Shown piece by piece: positions 35,325 to 46,963 of a stretch of 64,000 bases of DNA. The notes under the pieces were generated by a model. It had not been told where the DNA came from. It worked only from the letters and a program-made list of their open reading frames with translations, and did not search any database. The number at the start of each line of letters is the position of its first letter. Within the stretch, counting starts at the first letter, position 1. The position numbers and the translations under genes were made by a program. This DNA comes from an uncultured Prochlorococcus sp. (lineage in GTDB: Bacteria; Cyanobacteriota; Cyanobacteriia; PCC-6307; Cyanobiaceae), in contig NZ_CABYWZ010000003.1 of assembly GCF_902522795.1 (NCBI RefSeq), forward strand, positions 1-64,000, in the 5' to 3' direction.

Positions 35325-36965
35325 ATGTCAAAAGATCCTGGAAGAATTTTGATCTTTGATACAACTCTTCGAGATGGAGAGCAATCTCCTGGTGCAAGCT
35401 TAAATCTCGAAGAAAAGCTTGCTATCGCGCATCAATTAGCAAGATTAGGAGTTGATGTTATAGAAGCTGGATTCCCTTTCGCAAGTCCAGGCGATTTTAA
35501 AGCTGTTAATAAAATTGCCAACTCCGTAGGGAAAGAAAATGGCCCTATAATATGTGGTTTGGCTAGAGCGTCTAAAGGAGATATAAAAGCATGTTACGAA
35601 GCAGTCAGTCCAGCTCCCAAGAAAAGAATACATACTTTTATTGCGACAAGTGATATACATCTTAAACATAAACTTAAAAAATCCAGAAAAGATGTACTTC
35701 AAATAGTTCCAGAAATGGTTAATTATGCAAAATCATTGGTAGATGATATTGAATTTTCTTGTGAAGATGCCTCAAGGAGTGATCCTGATTTTTTATACGA
35801 AGTGATTCAACTAGCAATTGCTGCAGGAGCGACAACAATAAATATCCCTGATACTGTTGGATTTACAACTCCTAGTGAATTTGGAAAACTAATTGCCGAT
35901 ATAAATAAAAACGTTCCAAATATTGATGAGGCAGTAATCTCTGTTCATGGTCATAATGATTTGGGTTTAGCAGTAGCCAATTTTCTAGAGGCAGTAAAAA
36001 ATGGAGCAAGACAACTAGAATGTACTATTAATGGAATTGGGGAAAGAGCCGGTAATGCCTCTCTAGAAGAATTAGTAATGGCACTGCATGTTCGGAAAAG
36101 TTTTTTTAATAGTTTTTTCAAAAGAAATCAAGATTCACCAACTCCTCTTACAGCTATAAGAACAGAAGAGATAACAAAAACCTCCAGACTTGTTTCCAAC
36201 CTAACTGGAATGACTGTACAACCTAATAAAGCAATTGTGGGGGCTAACGCTTTTGCACATGAGTCAGGTATTCATCAGGATGGGGTTTTAAAAAATAGAC
36301 TAACTTACGAAATTATCGATGCAAAAACTGTTGGTTTGAGTGACAACAAAATATCTTTAGGAAAACTTAGTGGAAGAAGTGCAGTAAGAGCAAGATTAGA
36401 AGAGATGGGATATGACTTGAGCCGAGAAGATTTAAATGACGCTTTTGCTCGTTTTAAGGATTTAGCAGACAGGAAAAGAGAAATTACTGATAGAGACTTA
36501 GAAGCAATTGTAAGTGAACAAGTTCAACTACCTGAAGCTAAATTTCAATTAAGTCTTATTCAAGTAAGTTGCGGTAACGCATCTAAACCTACTGCTACCA
36601 TTTCACTACTAAATACGGAAGATAATACTGAGGACACTGCTGTATCAATAGGGACTGGACCCGTCGATGCAGTATGCGAGGCTTTAAATAAATTAGCTAA
36701 AGTTCCTAATGAATTAATTGAATTCTCTGTTAAGTCGGTTACAGAAGGAATTGATGCTTTGGGCGAAGTAACAATAAGAATAAGAAGAGATAATAAAATA
36801 TATTCTGGTCATTCTGCTGATACGGATGTTGTAGTTGCCGCAGCGAATGCTTACGTTAATGCTCTAAATAGGCTTGTCTTTTCTGAGAAAAAAAATTCAA
36901 TTCACCCACAATTTGATAATTTAGAAAATTCAAAAGATACATTTTTCTCTAATCACGCAAATTAA
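35325..36965 (+). CDS. leuA: 2-isopropylmalate synthase LeuA
   Basis: A 546-aa enzyme condensing acetyl-CoA with 2-ketoisovalerate, the first step of leucine synthesis. [10 protein letters not shown] (14-23) and the metal-binding HGHNDLG (from His208) are the two family signatures. The C-terminal regulatory domain (from about 380, [14 protein letters not shown]) gives leucine feedback. Full length. A 228-base spacer precedes it, with a strong AGGAGG-like site at about 35157 that has no ordinary start codon behind it. Confidence 0.95.
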   Translation: MSKDPGRILIFDTTLRDGEQSPGASLNLEEKLAIAHQLARLGVDVIEAGFPFASPGDFKAVNKIANSVGKENGPIICGLARASKGDIKACYEAVSPAPKKRIHTFIATSDIHLKHKLKKSRKDVLQIVPEMVNYAKSLVDDIEFSCEDASRSDPDFLYEVIQLAIAAGATTINIPDTVGFTTPSEFGKLIADINKNVPNIDEAVISVHGHNDLGLAVANFLEAVKNGARQLECTINGIGERAGNASLEELVMALHVRKSFFNSFFKRNQDSPTPLTAIRTEEITKTSRLVSNLTGMTVQPNKAIVGANAFAHESGIHQDGVLKNRLTYEIIDAKTVGLSDNKISLGKLSGRSAVRARLEEMGYDLSREDLNDAFARFKDLADRKREITDRDLEAIVSEQVQLPEAKFQLSLIQVSCGNASKPTATISLLNTEDNTEDTAVSIGTGPVDAVCEALNKLAKVPNELIEFSVKSVTEGIDALGEVTIRIRRDNKIYSGHSADTDVVVAAANAYVNALNRLVFSEKKNSIHPQFDNLENSKDTFFSNHAN

Positions 36966-36978
36966 ATTATTTCTTAGG

Positions 36979-37014
36979 AATATTAAGTAGCATTAAAAAT
37001 AGCCTCTTAATATT
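36979..37014 (+). terminator. Possible weak terminator after leuA
   Basis: A 9-bp stem, AATATTAAG/CTTAATATT (36979-36987 with 37006-37014), with an 18-base loop lies just after leuA. It is AT-only and not followed by a strict T-run, so termination is doubtful. Confidence 0.25.
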
Positions 37015-37046
37015 GTAGATTTATTTAATAGTTAAAGTAGTAAATA

Positions 37047-37439
37047 ATGACAGAAAGGTTATTAGGATATTGGTCACTTTCATGGGTTGGGTTAATCAGC
37101 AATATAATTGCACTTCCAATAATCGCTTTAATAATAAGTTATGGACCTCCACTAAAAGTCGCAAATATAACTCTTGCTATAAGTCTTGGTTGGCCTGCTG
37201 CAATAGTTGGAATAGTTTCTTCGGCAGCTCTTTTAGCAGAGAGAAAATGGGGAGTAACTTTAACTCTAGTATCTTTATCAATGGTAATTTCCGGGACGGG
37301 TCCTTACTCAGTGGTGAGACTCATAACTCTTAAAGACATTTTTGGAATTGGTGGGTTTACTCTTTTAACAACATTATTAAGTACACTAGCCCTTATATAT
37401 TGGTGTAATCCAAAACATCGAAAAAGTATTAGGCTATAA
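37047..37439 (+). CDS. Small four-helix membrane protein, unknown
   Basis: A 130-aa protein with about four hydrophobic segments (residues 8-32, 38-62, 70-90 and 98-118) and few charges. The C-terminus (CNPKHRKSIRL) is basic and probably cytoplasmic. It resembles conserved cyanobacterial membrane proteins of unknown function. Its end lies ten bases from the end of the convergent HD-domain gene. Confidence 0.65.
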   Translation: MTERLLGYWSLSWVGLISNIIALPIIALIISYGPPLKVANITLAISLGWPAAIVGIVSSAALLAERKWGVTLTLVSLSMVISGTGPYSVVRLITLKDIFGIGGFTLLTTLLSTLALIYWCNPKHRKSIRL

Positions 37440-37448
37440 GATTGAAAA

Positions 37449-38921
37449 TCAAGAAAAAGTATTATTCTTGCTAGTAGGATACTGAATTCTTCTATGTCTA
37501 ATTCTTTTCCACACATTCAAAAATGCCCTTTTAATTAGAAAAATTTCTCCTTTCGATAAATTACTATCATCTAATTGCCCATCTTTTTGACGCGAGTAGA
37601 TAATATTAGATATTATTTCCAAAGCTTCTTTATCAGATGCATTAATATTCATAGCTCTCAATGCTGCTTCACATCCATCTGCAAGCATTAAAATAGCTGT
37701 TTCTTTTGACTGAGGAATAGGGCCTTTGTATCTAAAATAATATTCACTAATGTCAAGATTTTTTTCTTTAGCTTTTTGAAAAAAATATCCCATTTTTAGG
37801 GTACCTTGATGTTCAGGGATAAAATTAGCTATAGGTTTAGGTAGTCTATTTTTTCTTGCAAACTTCAATCCTTCATCAACATGCGCTTGTAGTACTTCTG
37901 CACTTTTAATCGGATCATCTAATTCATCATGCGGATTTTTTGAACCATCCTGATTTTCGATAAACCAATTAGGTGCATGTAATTTACCAATATCATGATA
38001 TAAAGCTCCAGTTTTAATCAGATCAATATCACCACCAATCATTCTTGTAGCTTCCTCTGCTAAACCACATATAAGTAAGGTATGTTCAAAAGTACCAGGC
38101 GCTTCAAGAGATAATCTTCTAATTAAAGGTTTCTCCTTATCAGCCAATTCAAGTAATCTTGCTTTAGTTAATAATCCGAATAGCGATTCAAAAATAGGAA
38201 TAAATAAAATAGTAAAAAGCATTACAATTGCCAATAGCAAAGAATCAGAAAATATATCACCATTAGCTAAAACAAAATCTTGCTTATTAATAAGAGATAT
38301 TTTATCTTTACCTATCAATATCCATTGACTAAAGAATGATCCTATGGGGACAAAAATTGATAGTTGAAGTAATTGAGCTCTACTTCTTATTCTTCCACCA
38401 AGTAGAGATACCGCTAAAGAGCAAACTAGTAAAATAATAAATAAATTATTATTTATAGCAACTGCTGGGTCTGGCCAACTAAAGCTCGCTATGGATACCC
38501 AAGCTAAAGCTGTTATGCTTCCCATTCCTTGAGATATTATTAAAGCTGGTGGTATTATCATAGATAATGGACTTATTGTTGCAGCTAAGGCTAATTTCGT
38601 AACTTGTACTGCTAAAAGAAGAGTAATAATCAAGATAATCTGTCTTGAAGAAATTGTGGGATTCTCTTTTTTTGAAACTAATATCAAAACTCCCGAACTA
38701 ATAAGTATTTCAGTAAAGGTTAAAAGCCAAGAAAAAATATCTGCGATATTTAACGGCGAAATAAGAAGTAGTTTATAAGAAGAAATTATTGAATTTAAAA
38801 TGCATAGTAAAAAAATTATGAGATTATCTATTCTTGAAATTTTAATTAGTTGTTTTACTGGAACTTGACTTCGCCTCCATAGATAAAACAATTTCTTTAA
38901 GGTAGTTGTGATGTTTTGCAC
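37449..38921 (-). CDS. HDIG-domain membrane protein (7TM-HD family)
   Basis: A 490-aa protein with about seven helices in its N-terminal half and a cytoplasmic HD domain. The HD motif is LYHDIGKLHAPNWF, with further ligands in FIPEHQGT and ADGCEAALRA. These resemble the 7TMR-HD (PgpH-type) phosphohydrolases that break cyclic di-AMP in other bacteria. The large extracytoplasmic domain usual in PgpH is missing or short. A diadenylate cyclase-like gene begins at 63926, so a c-di-AMP role is reasonable but inferred. GTG start. Confidence 0.82.
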   Translation of the reverse strand: MQNITTTLKKLFYLWRRSQVPVKQLIKISRIDNLIIFLLCILNSIISSYKLLLISPLNIADIFSWLLTFTEILISSGVLILVSKKENPTISSRQIILIITLLLAVQVTKLALAATISPLSMIIPPALIISQGMGSITALAWVSIASFSWPDPAVAINNNLFIILLVCSLAVSLLGGRIRSRAQLLQLSIFVPIGSFFSQWILIGKDKISLINKQDFVLANGDIFSDSLLLAIVMLFTILFIPIFESLFGLLTKARLLELADKEKPLIRRLSLEAPGTFEHTLLICGLAEEATRMIGGDIDLIKTGALYHDIGKLHAPNWFIENQDGSKNPHDELDDPIKSAEVLQAHVDEGLKFARKNRLPKPIANFIPEHQGTLKMGYFFQKAKEKNLDISEYYFRYKGPIPQSKETAILMLADGCEAALRAMNINASDKEALEIISNIIYSRQKDGQLDDSNLSKGEIFLIKRAFLNVWKRIRHRRIQYPTSKNNTFS

Positions 38922-38995
38922 AGAATATAAATAAATCTATTTGAATAATTTAAAATTATAGGCATGCTAGATGTAAAAAGGAGATGTTTTTATAA

Positions 38996-39892
38996 ATGTC
39001 ATTAAAATTAGACGGTAAGAAATTATCTCTTGAAATTGAAGAGAGATTAAATGACTATATCTCTAGTAATAAAAACCTCGCAAAAAGAGTTCCTGGTTTA
39101 GCTGTAATAAGAATAGGTGAAGACCCTGCAAGTGGGGTTTACGTTAATAACAAGGAAAAAGCTTGTTCAAGGGTTGGAATAAAGAGCTTTATCTTTCACC
39201 TAAAAGATAGTGTAGAGCAAAAAGAAGTTGAACAATTAATAATCAAACTTAATTTTGATAAGGATATTGATGGAATATTGCTACAACTTCCCATATCAAA
39301 GAAGTTTGATGAGCAAAAACTGATCAGCCATATTAATCCTAGCAAGGATGTAGATGGATTAAATGAGATAAACATCGGAAAATTAGTGAAAAATGAGCCT
39401 GCGATGAGATCATGCACACCAGCAGGAATTATTAATTTATTAAGATCCCAAAATATTACAATTGAAGGTAAGAAAATTGTTGTTATTGGAAGAAGTTTGC
39501 TTGTTGGGAAACCCCTTTCACTTATGTTATTGAATTTAAATGGTACGGTAACAATGACTCATTCAAAAACATTAAATTTGAATAAAGTTTGTAAAGAAGC
39601 TGACATCCTAATTGCGGCTGCAGGAAAACCTAATCTTGTAGATTCTAGTTTTGTGAAAGAAGGAGCAGTAATTATTGATGTTGGAATACATAGATTAAAA
39701 AGTTCCGATAAAAATCAAACCAGATTATGTGGCGATGTATTATTAGAAGATGTTATTTCTAAAGTTTTTGCTTACACTCCTGTACCAGGAGGTGTTGGAC
39801 CAATGACAGTAACAATGTTACTAGTAAATACTATTTTTAGCTGGCAAAAAAAATTTGGTTTATCATCATCTCTTAATGACCTTTTGCCATAA
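38996..39892 (+). CDS. folD: Methylenetetrahydrofolate dehydrogenase/cyclohydrolase FolD
   Basis: A 298-aa bifunctional enzyme that interconverts 5,10-methylene- and 10-formyl-THF with NADP. Signatures are [15 protein letters not shown] with the catalytic Lys, [14 protein letters not shown], and the cofactor loop [24 protein letters not shown] closes the protein. It leads a plus-strand group folD-crtE-PAP2-like protein with 36- and 13-base gaps. Confidence 0.96.
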   Translation: MSLKLDGKKLSLEIEERLNDYISSNKNLAKRVPGLAVIRIGEDPASGVYVNNKEKACSRVGIKSFIFHLKDSVEQKEVEQLIIKLNFDKDIDGILLQLPISKKFDEQKLISHINPSKDVDGLNEINIGKLVKNEPAMRSCTPAGIINLLRSQNITIEGKKIVVIGRSLLVGKPLSLMLLNLNGTVTMTHSKTLNLNKVCKEADILIAAAGKPNLVDSSFVKEGAVIIDVGIHRLKSSDKNQTRLCGDVLLEDVISKVFAYTPVPGGVGPMTVTMLLVNTIFSWQKKFGLSSSLNDLLP

Positions 39893-39928
39893 ACTCCAAG
39901 ATGAATTTTTTTTTATTAAAGGTATAAA

Positions 39929-40831
39929 ATGAATGAAGTAATAAATAGTATTTCTGATTTTGAAAAATATCTTAAAAACACAAAAAAGGTTGTAGAAGAA
40001 GCACTTGATTTTTCCTTAGGCCCTGAGAATCCAGAAATATTAAGAGAATCAATGAGATATTCCCTTTTAGCTGGAGGCAAAAGAATACGTCCAATTTTAT
40101 GTTTAGCATCTTGCTCACTGGCTGGAGGAGAACCCTCTCTTGCTGTTCCTACAGCAGTAGCAATAGAAATGATACATACAATGTCCTTGATTCATGATGA
40201 TCTGCCCGCTATGGATAATGATGACTTAAGGAGAGGTAGGCCGACAAATCATAAAGTTTATGGAGATGCAATAGCTATTCTTGCTGGCGATGCTTTATTA
40301 ACCAGGGCATTTGAAATGGTTTCTTTGAGAAGCCCTGGAGTCGATTCAAATAGATTATTAAAAGTAGTTGGCGAATTATCCCTAGTTGCTGGCGCACCAG
40401 GCCTAGTCGGGGGACAAGTTGTTGATTTGGAATGCGAAGGCAAAGAAGTAGACCTTGAAACTCTTGAATATATTCATCTTCATAAGACTGGAGCTTTATT
40501 AAGGGCTTGCGTGAGAACAGGTGCGATTATCGCAGGTGCCAACGAAAAACTATTGCAAGCTTTAACAACATATGCAGAGGGAATTGGTTTAGCCTTCCAA
40601 ATAATAGATGATATTCTTGATTTAACTTCCAGCAGTGAAAAGCTTGGTAAAACTGCCGGCAAAGATCTTTTGGCCGATAAAACCACTTACCCTAAATTAC
40701 TTGGAATGGAGGAGTCAAAGAAAAGAGCATTTGATTTAGTTGAAAAAGCAAAAAAAGCAATTGAACCTTGGGGTGCAGATGCAAAACATCTAATATCTTT
40801 AGCCGACTTTATTACAAATCGAGACAGATAA
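39929..40831 (+). CDS. crtE: Geranylgeranyl diphosphate synthase
   Basis: A 300-aa trans-prenyl synthase making C20 GGPP for carotenoids, chlorophyll phytol and quinones. The first aspartate-rich motif is DDLPAMDND (90-98), typical of the type II form with a two-residue insert. The second is DDILD (227-231). GGKRIRP near 49 binds IPP. It is between folD and the PAP2-like gene in one likely transcript. Confidence 0.95.
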   Translation: MNEVINSISDFEKYLKNTKKVVEEALDFSLGPENPEILRESMRYSLLAGGKRIRPILCLASCSLAGGEPSLAVPTAVAIEMIHTMSLIHDDLPAMDNDDLRRGRPTNHKVYGDAIAILAGDALLTRAFEMVSLRSPGVDSNRLLKVVGELSLVAGAPGLVGGQVVDLECEGKEVDLETLEYIHLHKTGALLRACVRTGAIIAGANEKLLQALTTYAEGIGLAFQIIDDILDLTSSSEKLGKTAGKDLLADKTTYPKLLGMEESKKRAFDLVEKAKKAIEPWGADAKHLISLADFITNRDR

Positions 40832-40844
40832 TTAATTTTAATTT

Positions 40845-41324
40845 ATGTCTAATTTTTTTTCCTTTTTTAATAATTCAGTTCTTTTCTGGAGCTTATTATC
40901 CTGTTTACTAGCTCAATTTTTTAAAATCATATTCAATTTCTTTTCAACTGGAGAGATAAGATTTGGAATTATGTTCGAGACGGGTGGTATGCCTTCAAGT
41001 CATTCCGCTTTAATAACTGGTGCCGCATCAGGGATAGGTTATGAATTGGGATTTGATAGCTCAATATTCGCATTATCAGTTGCTGTGGCACTAATAGTTA
41101 TGTATGACGCTAGTGGTGTTCGAAAATCAGCTGGAATTCAAGCTGCAGAAATTAATAAACTATCAAAAAAACTTGACCCTCAATCTGAATTACTGTTAAA
41201 AGAAACCCTGGGTCATACAAAAGTTGAGGTCATAGTGGGGAGTTTTTTAGGTCCATTAATTACTTTGCCTGGAATGTTTTTTTTAGGTTCTCCTCTCAAA
41301 ATATTTAATTTGATAATAAATTAA
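40845..41324 (+). CDS. Divergent PAP2-family membrane protein (DUF212)
   Basis: A 159-aa membrane protein of the DUF212 family related to PAP2 phosphatases. It has the segment GIMFETGGMPSSHSALITG, with the His and Ser of PAP2-like catalytic sites, and DASGVRKSAGIQAAEIN. Possible roles are lipid-linked phosphate removal, for example on prenyl diphosphates, which would fit its place after crtE. Activity unproven. It overlaps the convergent cobB by four bases. Confidence 0.85.
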   Translation: MSNFFSFFNNSVLFWSLLSCLLAQFFKIIFNFFSTGEIRFGIMFETGGMPSSHSALITGAASGIGYELGFDSSIFALSVAVALIVMYDASGVRKSAGIQAAEINKLSKKLDPQSELLLKETLGHTKVEVIVGSFLGPLITLPGMFFLGSPLKIFNLIIN

Positions 41325-42712
41325 GAATGCTTTGAAAAAGTAATTTGGGTAGCATCTATAAAGTTTTTTGCGACTTCTGGAGAACTTGGCATATGTAAGT
41401 GAATCCAACTTGCATGCAATTTTTCATCAAAAAAACCTTCATTTTTGTATTCAGTTTCCCAAGATTTAATTTTCCATGGGGAAGAAAGTTTCTTATGATG
41501 CTCAGCTTTTTCAAGATCTAGTTCAGATGAATTATTTTCAATTTCCCAATAATGAAATTCATGTCCTCTAATTAATTGATTTTGTTTAATAATCGGAGTA
41601 TCTTTTAAACCCTCAATGTATCTATAACCTACTGAAAGTTTACTTTTTTTTGATCTAAAAGGCAGGATGCCACTCATTTTATGATTATTACCATTTTCAT
41701 CTTTTATAAAGTCTCCTAAAATCATCAACCCTCCGCACTCAGCATATATAAATCCATTTTTGCGGAATTTCCTTAACGAATTTAAGCTTTTTGTAGAATT
41801 ACTTATATGATAAGCATATTTTTCAGGGAACCCCCCAGGAATAATTAAAGAAGAAGCCTCATTAGGTATTTCTTCATCATCATAGATACTCCATGAAATC
41901 AATGGTATGCCTATTTCACTCAAAAACTCCTTAGTATCAGGGTATTGAAAATGAAAGATTTTATCTTCTGCAATTGCGATAGGTTTTCTTTTGTCTATTT
42001 TAAAATCTTTAAAATTGACAGAATTAAAAATTTTCTTTTGAGGAGATTTTAGGAATTTAATAAGAGAAAAAACATCAAGATTTCTTTCGGCAAAATTTGC
42101 AAAATAATCAACATCAATTTCTTTTCCATTATCCAATGGAGATATCAAACCTAAATTAGCTTTGTTTAAAGTTATTTTTGAATCAGTAGGTAAAAAACCA
42201 AGAATTTCGATGTCTTCATTTTTAAAAACTTCTTTTATTAATTTTTTATGTCTATCTGAATTAACGTTGTTAAATATAATTCCTGCTATTAATAACTCAC
42301 TATCGAAATCTCTAAAACCTCTAATAGTTGCCAAAAGAGAAGCTACTTGACCTTTAGCATTAACAATAAAAATTATTGGAGCATTGAGAAGTTTAGCGAT
42401 ATTTGCTGTGCTGGAATATGTTGTTGCCCCTAATCCGTCAAAAAGACCCATTGCTCCTTCAATTAATGAGAATTCATATTTCAAAGAATGTTTATAAAAA
42501 CTTTCTTGAACCCACTCCTCACCATTTAAAAAAATATCTAAATTCCTACAAATAGGTTGGCCAATTGAACTAAGTTGTTGTTGATCAAGATAATCTGGTC
42601 CAACCTTGAAAGTTTGTATTTTTATTCCTTTTGAGAACGCCCAACAAGATAGCAAAAGCGATAATGTAGTTTTCCCACTATCAGTTGAAGGAGAAGATAT
42701 TACACAAGGCAT
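41321..42712 (-). CDS. cobB: Cobyrinate a,c-diamide synthase CobB
   Basis: A 463-aa ATP- and glutamine-dependent amidase of vitamin B12 (pseudocobalamin in cyanobacteria) synthesis. The N-terminal P-loop-like SSPSTDSGKTT (6-16) belongs to the dethiobiotin-synthase fold. The C-terminal glutaminase domain has its nucleophile in ECGGLM near 330 and a late LHASWIHLH. It lies four bases from opcA in one operon; no other cobalamin gene is near. Confidence 0.93.
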   Translation of the reverse strand: MPCVISSPSTDSGKTTLSLLLSCWAFSKGIKIQTFKVGPDYLDQQQLSSIGQPICRNLDIFLNGEEWVQESFYKHSLKYEFSLIEGAMGLFDGLGATTYSSTANIAKLLNAPIIFIVNAKGQVASLLATIRGFRDFDSELLIAGIIFNNVNSDRHKKLIKEVFKNEDIEILGFLPTDSKITLNKANLGLISPLDNGKEIDVDYFANFAERNLDVFSLIKFLKSPQKKIFNSVNFKDFKIDKRKPIAIAEDKIFHFQYPDTKEFLSEIGIPLISWSIYDDEEIPNEASSLIIPGGFPEKYAYHISNSTKSLNSLRKFRKNGFIYAECGGLMILGDFIKDENGNNHKMSGILPFRSKKSKLSVGYRYIEGLKDTPIIKQNQLIRGHEFHYWEIENNSSELDLEKAEHHKKLSSPWKIKSWETEYKNEGFFDEKLHASWIHLHMPSSPEVAKNFIDATQITFSKHS

Positions 42713-42715
42713 CTA

Positions 42716-44017
42716 TTAGTTTTTAAAACCATTAAATATTTGAAGGGCTATATTAATAGAATTTTCAAAAAGTGGGCTGGTATTACCCCTACTACTTCCC
42801 AATAATTTACTAACATCGTACTCTGATGTAGAAAAAGAATTTGGAACAACTTGTTCTATTAATTCCATATTAGCCATTCCCCCTGCTTCAAGTCTCATAC
42901 ATTCCACTGATTCGCAGCCAAGTATTACACAAGTGTTATTTTTTTGAACCTCACTAATTTTTGAAATCAGCCTCAATCCAATAACTTGGCCTAAATGAAT
43001 ACTTGGATTTCCCAAAGATAAGGAATTAATTGATGCAGAAATTATTTCGCCATTAATTCTTTCAAATTCTATTTTTGTTGATTCTGTATGCCTTTCAGCT
43101 CTTAGAAAAGACCAACCAAGTTTATCGCTAATCCATGAAATCAAAAACAAAGCTTGAATCATATGATCTCCTGCGATATCAATATCAATATCAGTAATGT
43201 GATCTAAAACTGGTCTTCTAGAAGGCGGATCAAAAATCATTGCCAATGATTCCCTCCAATTTTTCAATCTAACCCAATTCAAATCATTAATAGCTTTATT
43301 TGAATTATTTAATTGATCTAAAACTTTTAAACATCTTTGAGGCGATCCAAGAGCAGTATCAATTATTAACCGTAGACCATATTTAGTAAAATATTCGAAG
43401 ATTTCAGGTGATTCGTCCAAGCTTCCGTTCCACCAGAGCCATGAAGGTAACTCTTCAATAGACAATTCTTCTATTATTTTTAACCCTTTATTAGATATTG
43501 AGGCCGAGCCCCCCCTAATAACAACTAAATCCCCACATATAGGTTGTATAGCTGGAGTATCACTTAATGGACAATAAGCGGATACAAAAGTTTTGATATC
43601 TGAATTTTTATTTAATGTTGGCGCTAGAGTTATTAATCTTCTTGGATTCAATGTACTTATTGTTGATTCAAAAAATTGTCCTCTAAAATCATCAAAGTCT
43701 TTATTAGATAAATTTTCCTTCAACAAAGTCAATAATTCTTCACTATTAAGGGAAGTAGTGATAGGAAGTCCTTGATCTAATATAAATTTCTTAGCAACTT
43801 CAATTATCTCTGGACTTAAATTCCCAGTAATTGGTCCATTTACTAATCCTTTTTGAACCAAACATTGTTCTAGCCAAGCAGGCTGCCATACCATTAATGT
43901 AAAAGTATTAGCTCCACTATTATCTTTATCTTCTGATATCCACAATTTATTGAGGTAATTAGAAATTTCCTGATAAGGAAGCTCTAACGGTGTTTGGAGT
44001 GTTAGTTGAGGTTTCAT
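42716..44017 (-). CDS. opcA: Glucose-6-phosphate dehydrogenase assembly protein OpcA
   Basis: A 433-aa cyanobacterial OpcA, which activates G6PDH allosterically and is needed for oxidative pentose phosphate flux in darkness. Recognisable family segments include LMVWQPAWLEQCLVQKGLVNGPITG and WWNGSLDESPE, with DRPVLD-like DPPSRRPVLD. It follows zwf after two bases, the usual pairing. Two Cys near residues 350-390 (CVILGCESVEC) are candidates for the known redox control of OpcA. Confidence 0.93.
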   Translation of the reverse strand: MKPQLTLQTPLELPYQEISNYLNKLWISEDKDNSGANTFTLMVWQPAWLEQCLVQKGLVNGPITGNLSPEIIEVAKKFILDQGLPITTSLNSEELLTLLKENLSNKDFDDFRGQFFESTISTLNPRRLITLAPTLNKNSDIKTFVSAYCPLSDTPAIQPICGDLVVIRGGSASISNKGLKIIEELSIEELPSWLWWNGSLDESPEIFEYFTKYGLRLIIDTALGSPQRCLKVLDQLNNSNKAINDLNWVRLKNWRESLAMIFDPPSRRPVLDHITDIDIDIAGDHMIQALFLISWISDKLGWSFLRAERHTESTKIEFERINGEIISASINSLSLGNPSIHLGQVIGLRLISKISEVQKNNTCVILGCESVECMRLEAGGMANMELIEQVVPNSFSTSEYDVSKLLGSSRGNTSPLFENSINIALQIFNGFKN

Positions 44018-44019
44018 TT

Positions 44020-45543
44020 TTAAGGTCTGCGCCAGAAAATATTATCTTTTGAAATTAATTGATCAGACTCAGGAGGTCCCCACGTCATGGATTCATAATT
44101 ATAAATAGGTAACTTCCAAGGAGAGTTATCCATCAATTCTATTAATGGGGTATAAAGTTTCCAGGCTGCCTCTACTTCATCACTTCGAGTAAATAAGGTT
44201 GGGTCTGAAAGCATTGCATCTGCTAATAATCTTACATAGCCTTCATCTGAGGGTTCTCCAAATGATTCATCATAAGAAAATTCCATCTCAACAGGTCTTG
44301 ATTTCATTCCAGAACCAGGAGATTTTACCTCAAATTTGAAAGTAGCACCTTCATTTGGCTGAATTCTAAGGATAAGTTGATTTGGGGCAGGATTTATTAT
44401 TGTTGATTCAAATAAATGAACAGGAACGTCTTTAAAAGTCAAGACTATTTCTCCAAGTCTTTTAGGTAGTCTTTTCCCTGTTCTTAAATAAAAAGGAACA
44501 CCCTGCCAACGCCAGTTATCAACGAAAACTTTTGTAGCAATATAAGTTTCTGTTGTGCTATTACAATCAACACCATCTTCCTGCCTATATCCTTTGAGTC
44601 GATTTGAGATATTTCCTCCCTCTCCATATTGACCTCTTATGCAACTATTCCACGGTTCGTTTTCGTCAGCAAGTTTTGAAGCTTGAAGAACCTTAGCTTT
44701 TTCATTTCTTATTGCTTCTGGTTCAAACTTTCCAGGAGGTTCCATTGCAGTAACAGCTAGCATTTGAGTCATATGATTTTGAAGCATATCTCTTAAAGCA
44801 CCAGAACTTTCGTAATAACCTGCTCTATCTTCAACACCCACTGTTTCAGATGAAGTAATTTGAACACTTGATATATAATTTCTGTTCCAGATTGGTTCAA
44901 AAATAGTGTTAGCAAACCTCAAAACAAGAATATTCTGAACTGTCTCTTTACCTAAATAATGATCAATCCTATAAATCTGACTTTCTTCAGCACAACTTTG
45001 AACGATCTTGTTCAATTTTTTTGCGCTTGAATAATCTCTTCCAAAAGGTTTTTCAATCACTAAACGACTTTTCTTAGGGTCACATAAAAGCCCAGCTGCT
45101 TTAAGAGCTTTACATCCACTTGCATAAAAATTCGGAGATACTGATAAATAAAATGTTCTATTACCATGAGTAGCTTGTGTTTTATCAATTTCATTTAATC
45201 TTTTAGAAAGCCTTACGACATGATCACTTTGTTGTAAGTTAACTGGTTCATAGAAAAGATAATTAGAAAATTGTTCCCACTCCTTTTCTTTACCAGATAT
45301 TTGATTTGATAGCTTTACTTTCATCTTTTCTCTAAACTCATTATCAGTCCAAGGTCTTCTCGCACAACCAACTATTCCAAATTCACTTGGGATTCTTCGT
45401 TGCAAATAGAGTTCAAATAAGGCTGGTATTAATTTTCTATGAGTAAGGTCTCCACTCGCACCAAATATTACTAAGCATTGTGGAGAAATGACTCTTTCCT
45501 GCCGTAAACCTAATCTTAGAGGATTACTTAAAGTTGAAGGCAT
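44020..45543 (-). CDS. zwf: Glucose-6-phosphate 1-dehydrogenase
   Basis: A 507-aa enzyme oxidising glucose-6-phosphate to the lactone with NADP, the entry of the oxidative pentose phosphate pathway. It has GASGDLTHRKL (28-38), EKPFG (164-168) and the active-site RIDHYLGKE (192-200). Full length. It starts an operon zwf-opcA-cobB. petH lies just upstream on the same strand with a 110-base gap. Confidence 0.97.
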   Translation of the reverse strand: MPSTLSNPLRLGLRQERVISPQCLVIFGASGDLTHRKLIPALFELYLQRRIPSEFGIVGCARRPWTDNEFREKMKVKLSNQISGKEKEWEQFSNYLFYEPVNLQQSDHVVRLSKRLNEIDKTQATHGNRTFYLSVSPNFYASGCKALKAAGLLCDPKKSRLVIEKPFGRDYSSAKKLNKIVQSCAEESQIYRIDHYLGKETVQNILVLRFANTIFEPIWNRNYISSVQITSSETVGVEDRAGYYESSGALRDMLQNHMTQMLAVTAMEPPGKFEPEAIRNEKAKVLQASKLADENEPWNSCIRGQYGEGGNISNRLKGYRQEDGVDCNSTTETYIATKVFVDNWRWQGVPFYLRTGKRLPKRLGEIVLTFKDVPVHLFESTIINPAPNQLILRIQPNEGATFKFEVKSPGSGMKSRPVEMEFSYDESFGEPSDEGYVRLLADAMLSDPTLFTRSDEVEAAWKLYTPLIELMDNSPWKLPIYNYESMTWGPPESDQLISKDNIFWRRP

Positions 45544-45653
45544 ATTTTTAGTATTCTTTATTTAAAATCCTCTTTTTTTTGAATATTAGCTACATATTGT
45601 GTCTAAACCAAAAAGTATTTATTATGTAAAAATTAAATCTAAATATAAATGAT

Positions 45654-46784
<1,131 letters not shown>

Positions 46785-46963
46785 TTAGATTTCTTTTATA
46801 AAAGATTATCAATTTGTAGTTTAATTTGTAGTGATTTTACAAAAATGGTTACGTTTTGAGATCGGGATAAATAAAAGAAATTATTTTAATTTTTCAGTAT
46901 TTTTTGTTTTTATCAGTATAGTTACACAGAAATAATTTTTTATCTAATTTAAAAAATTTATTT

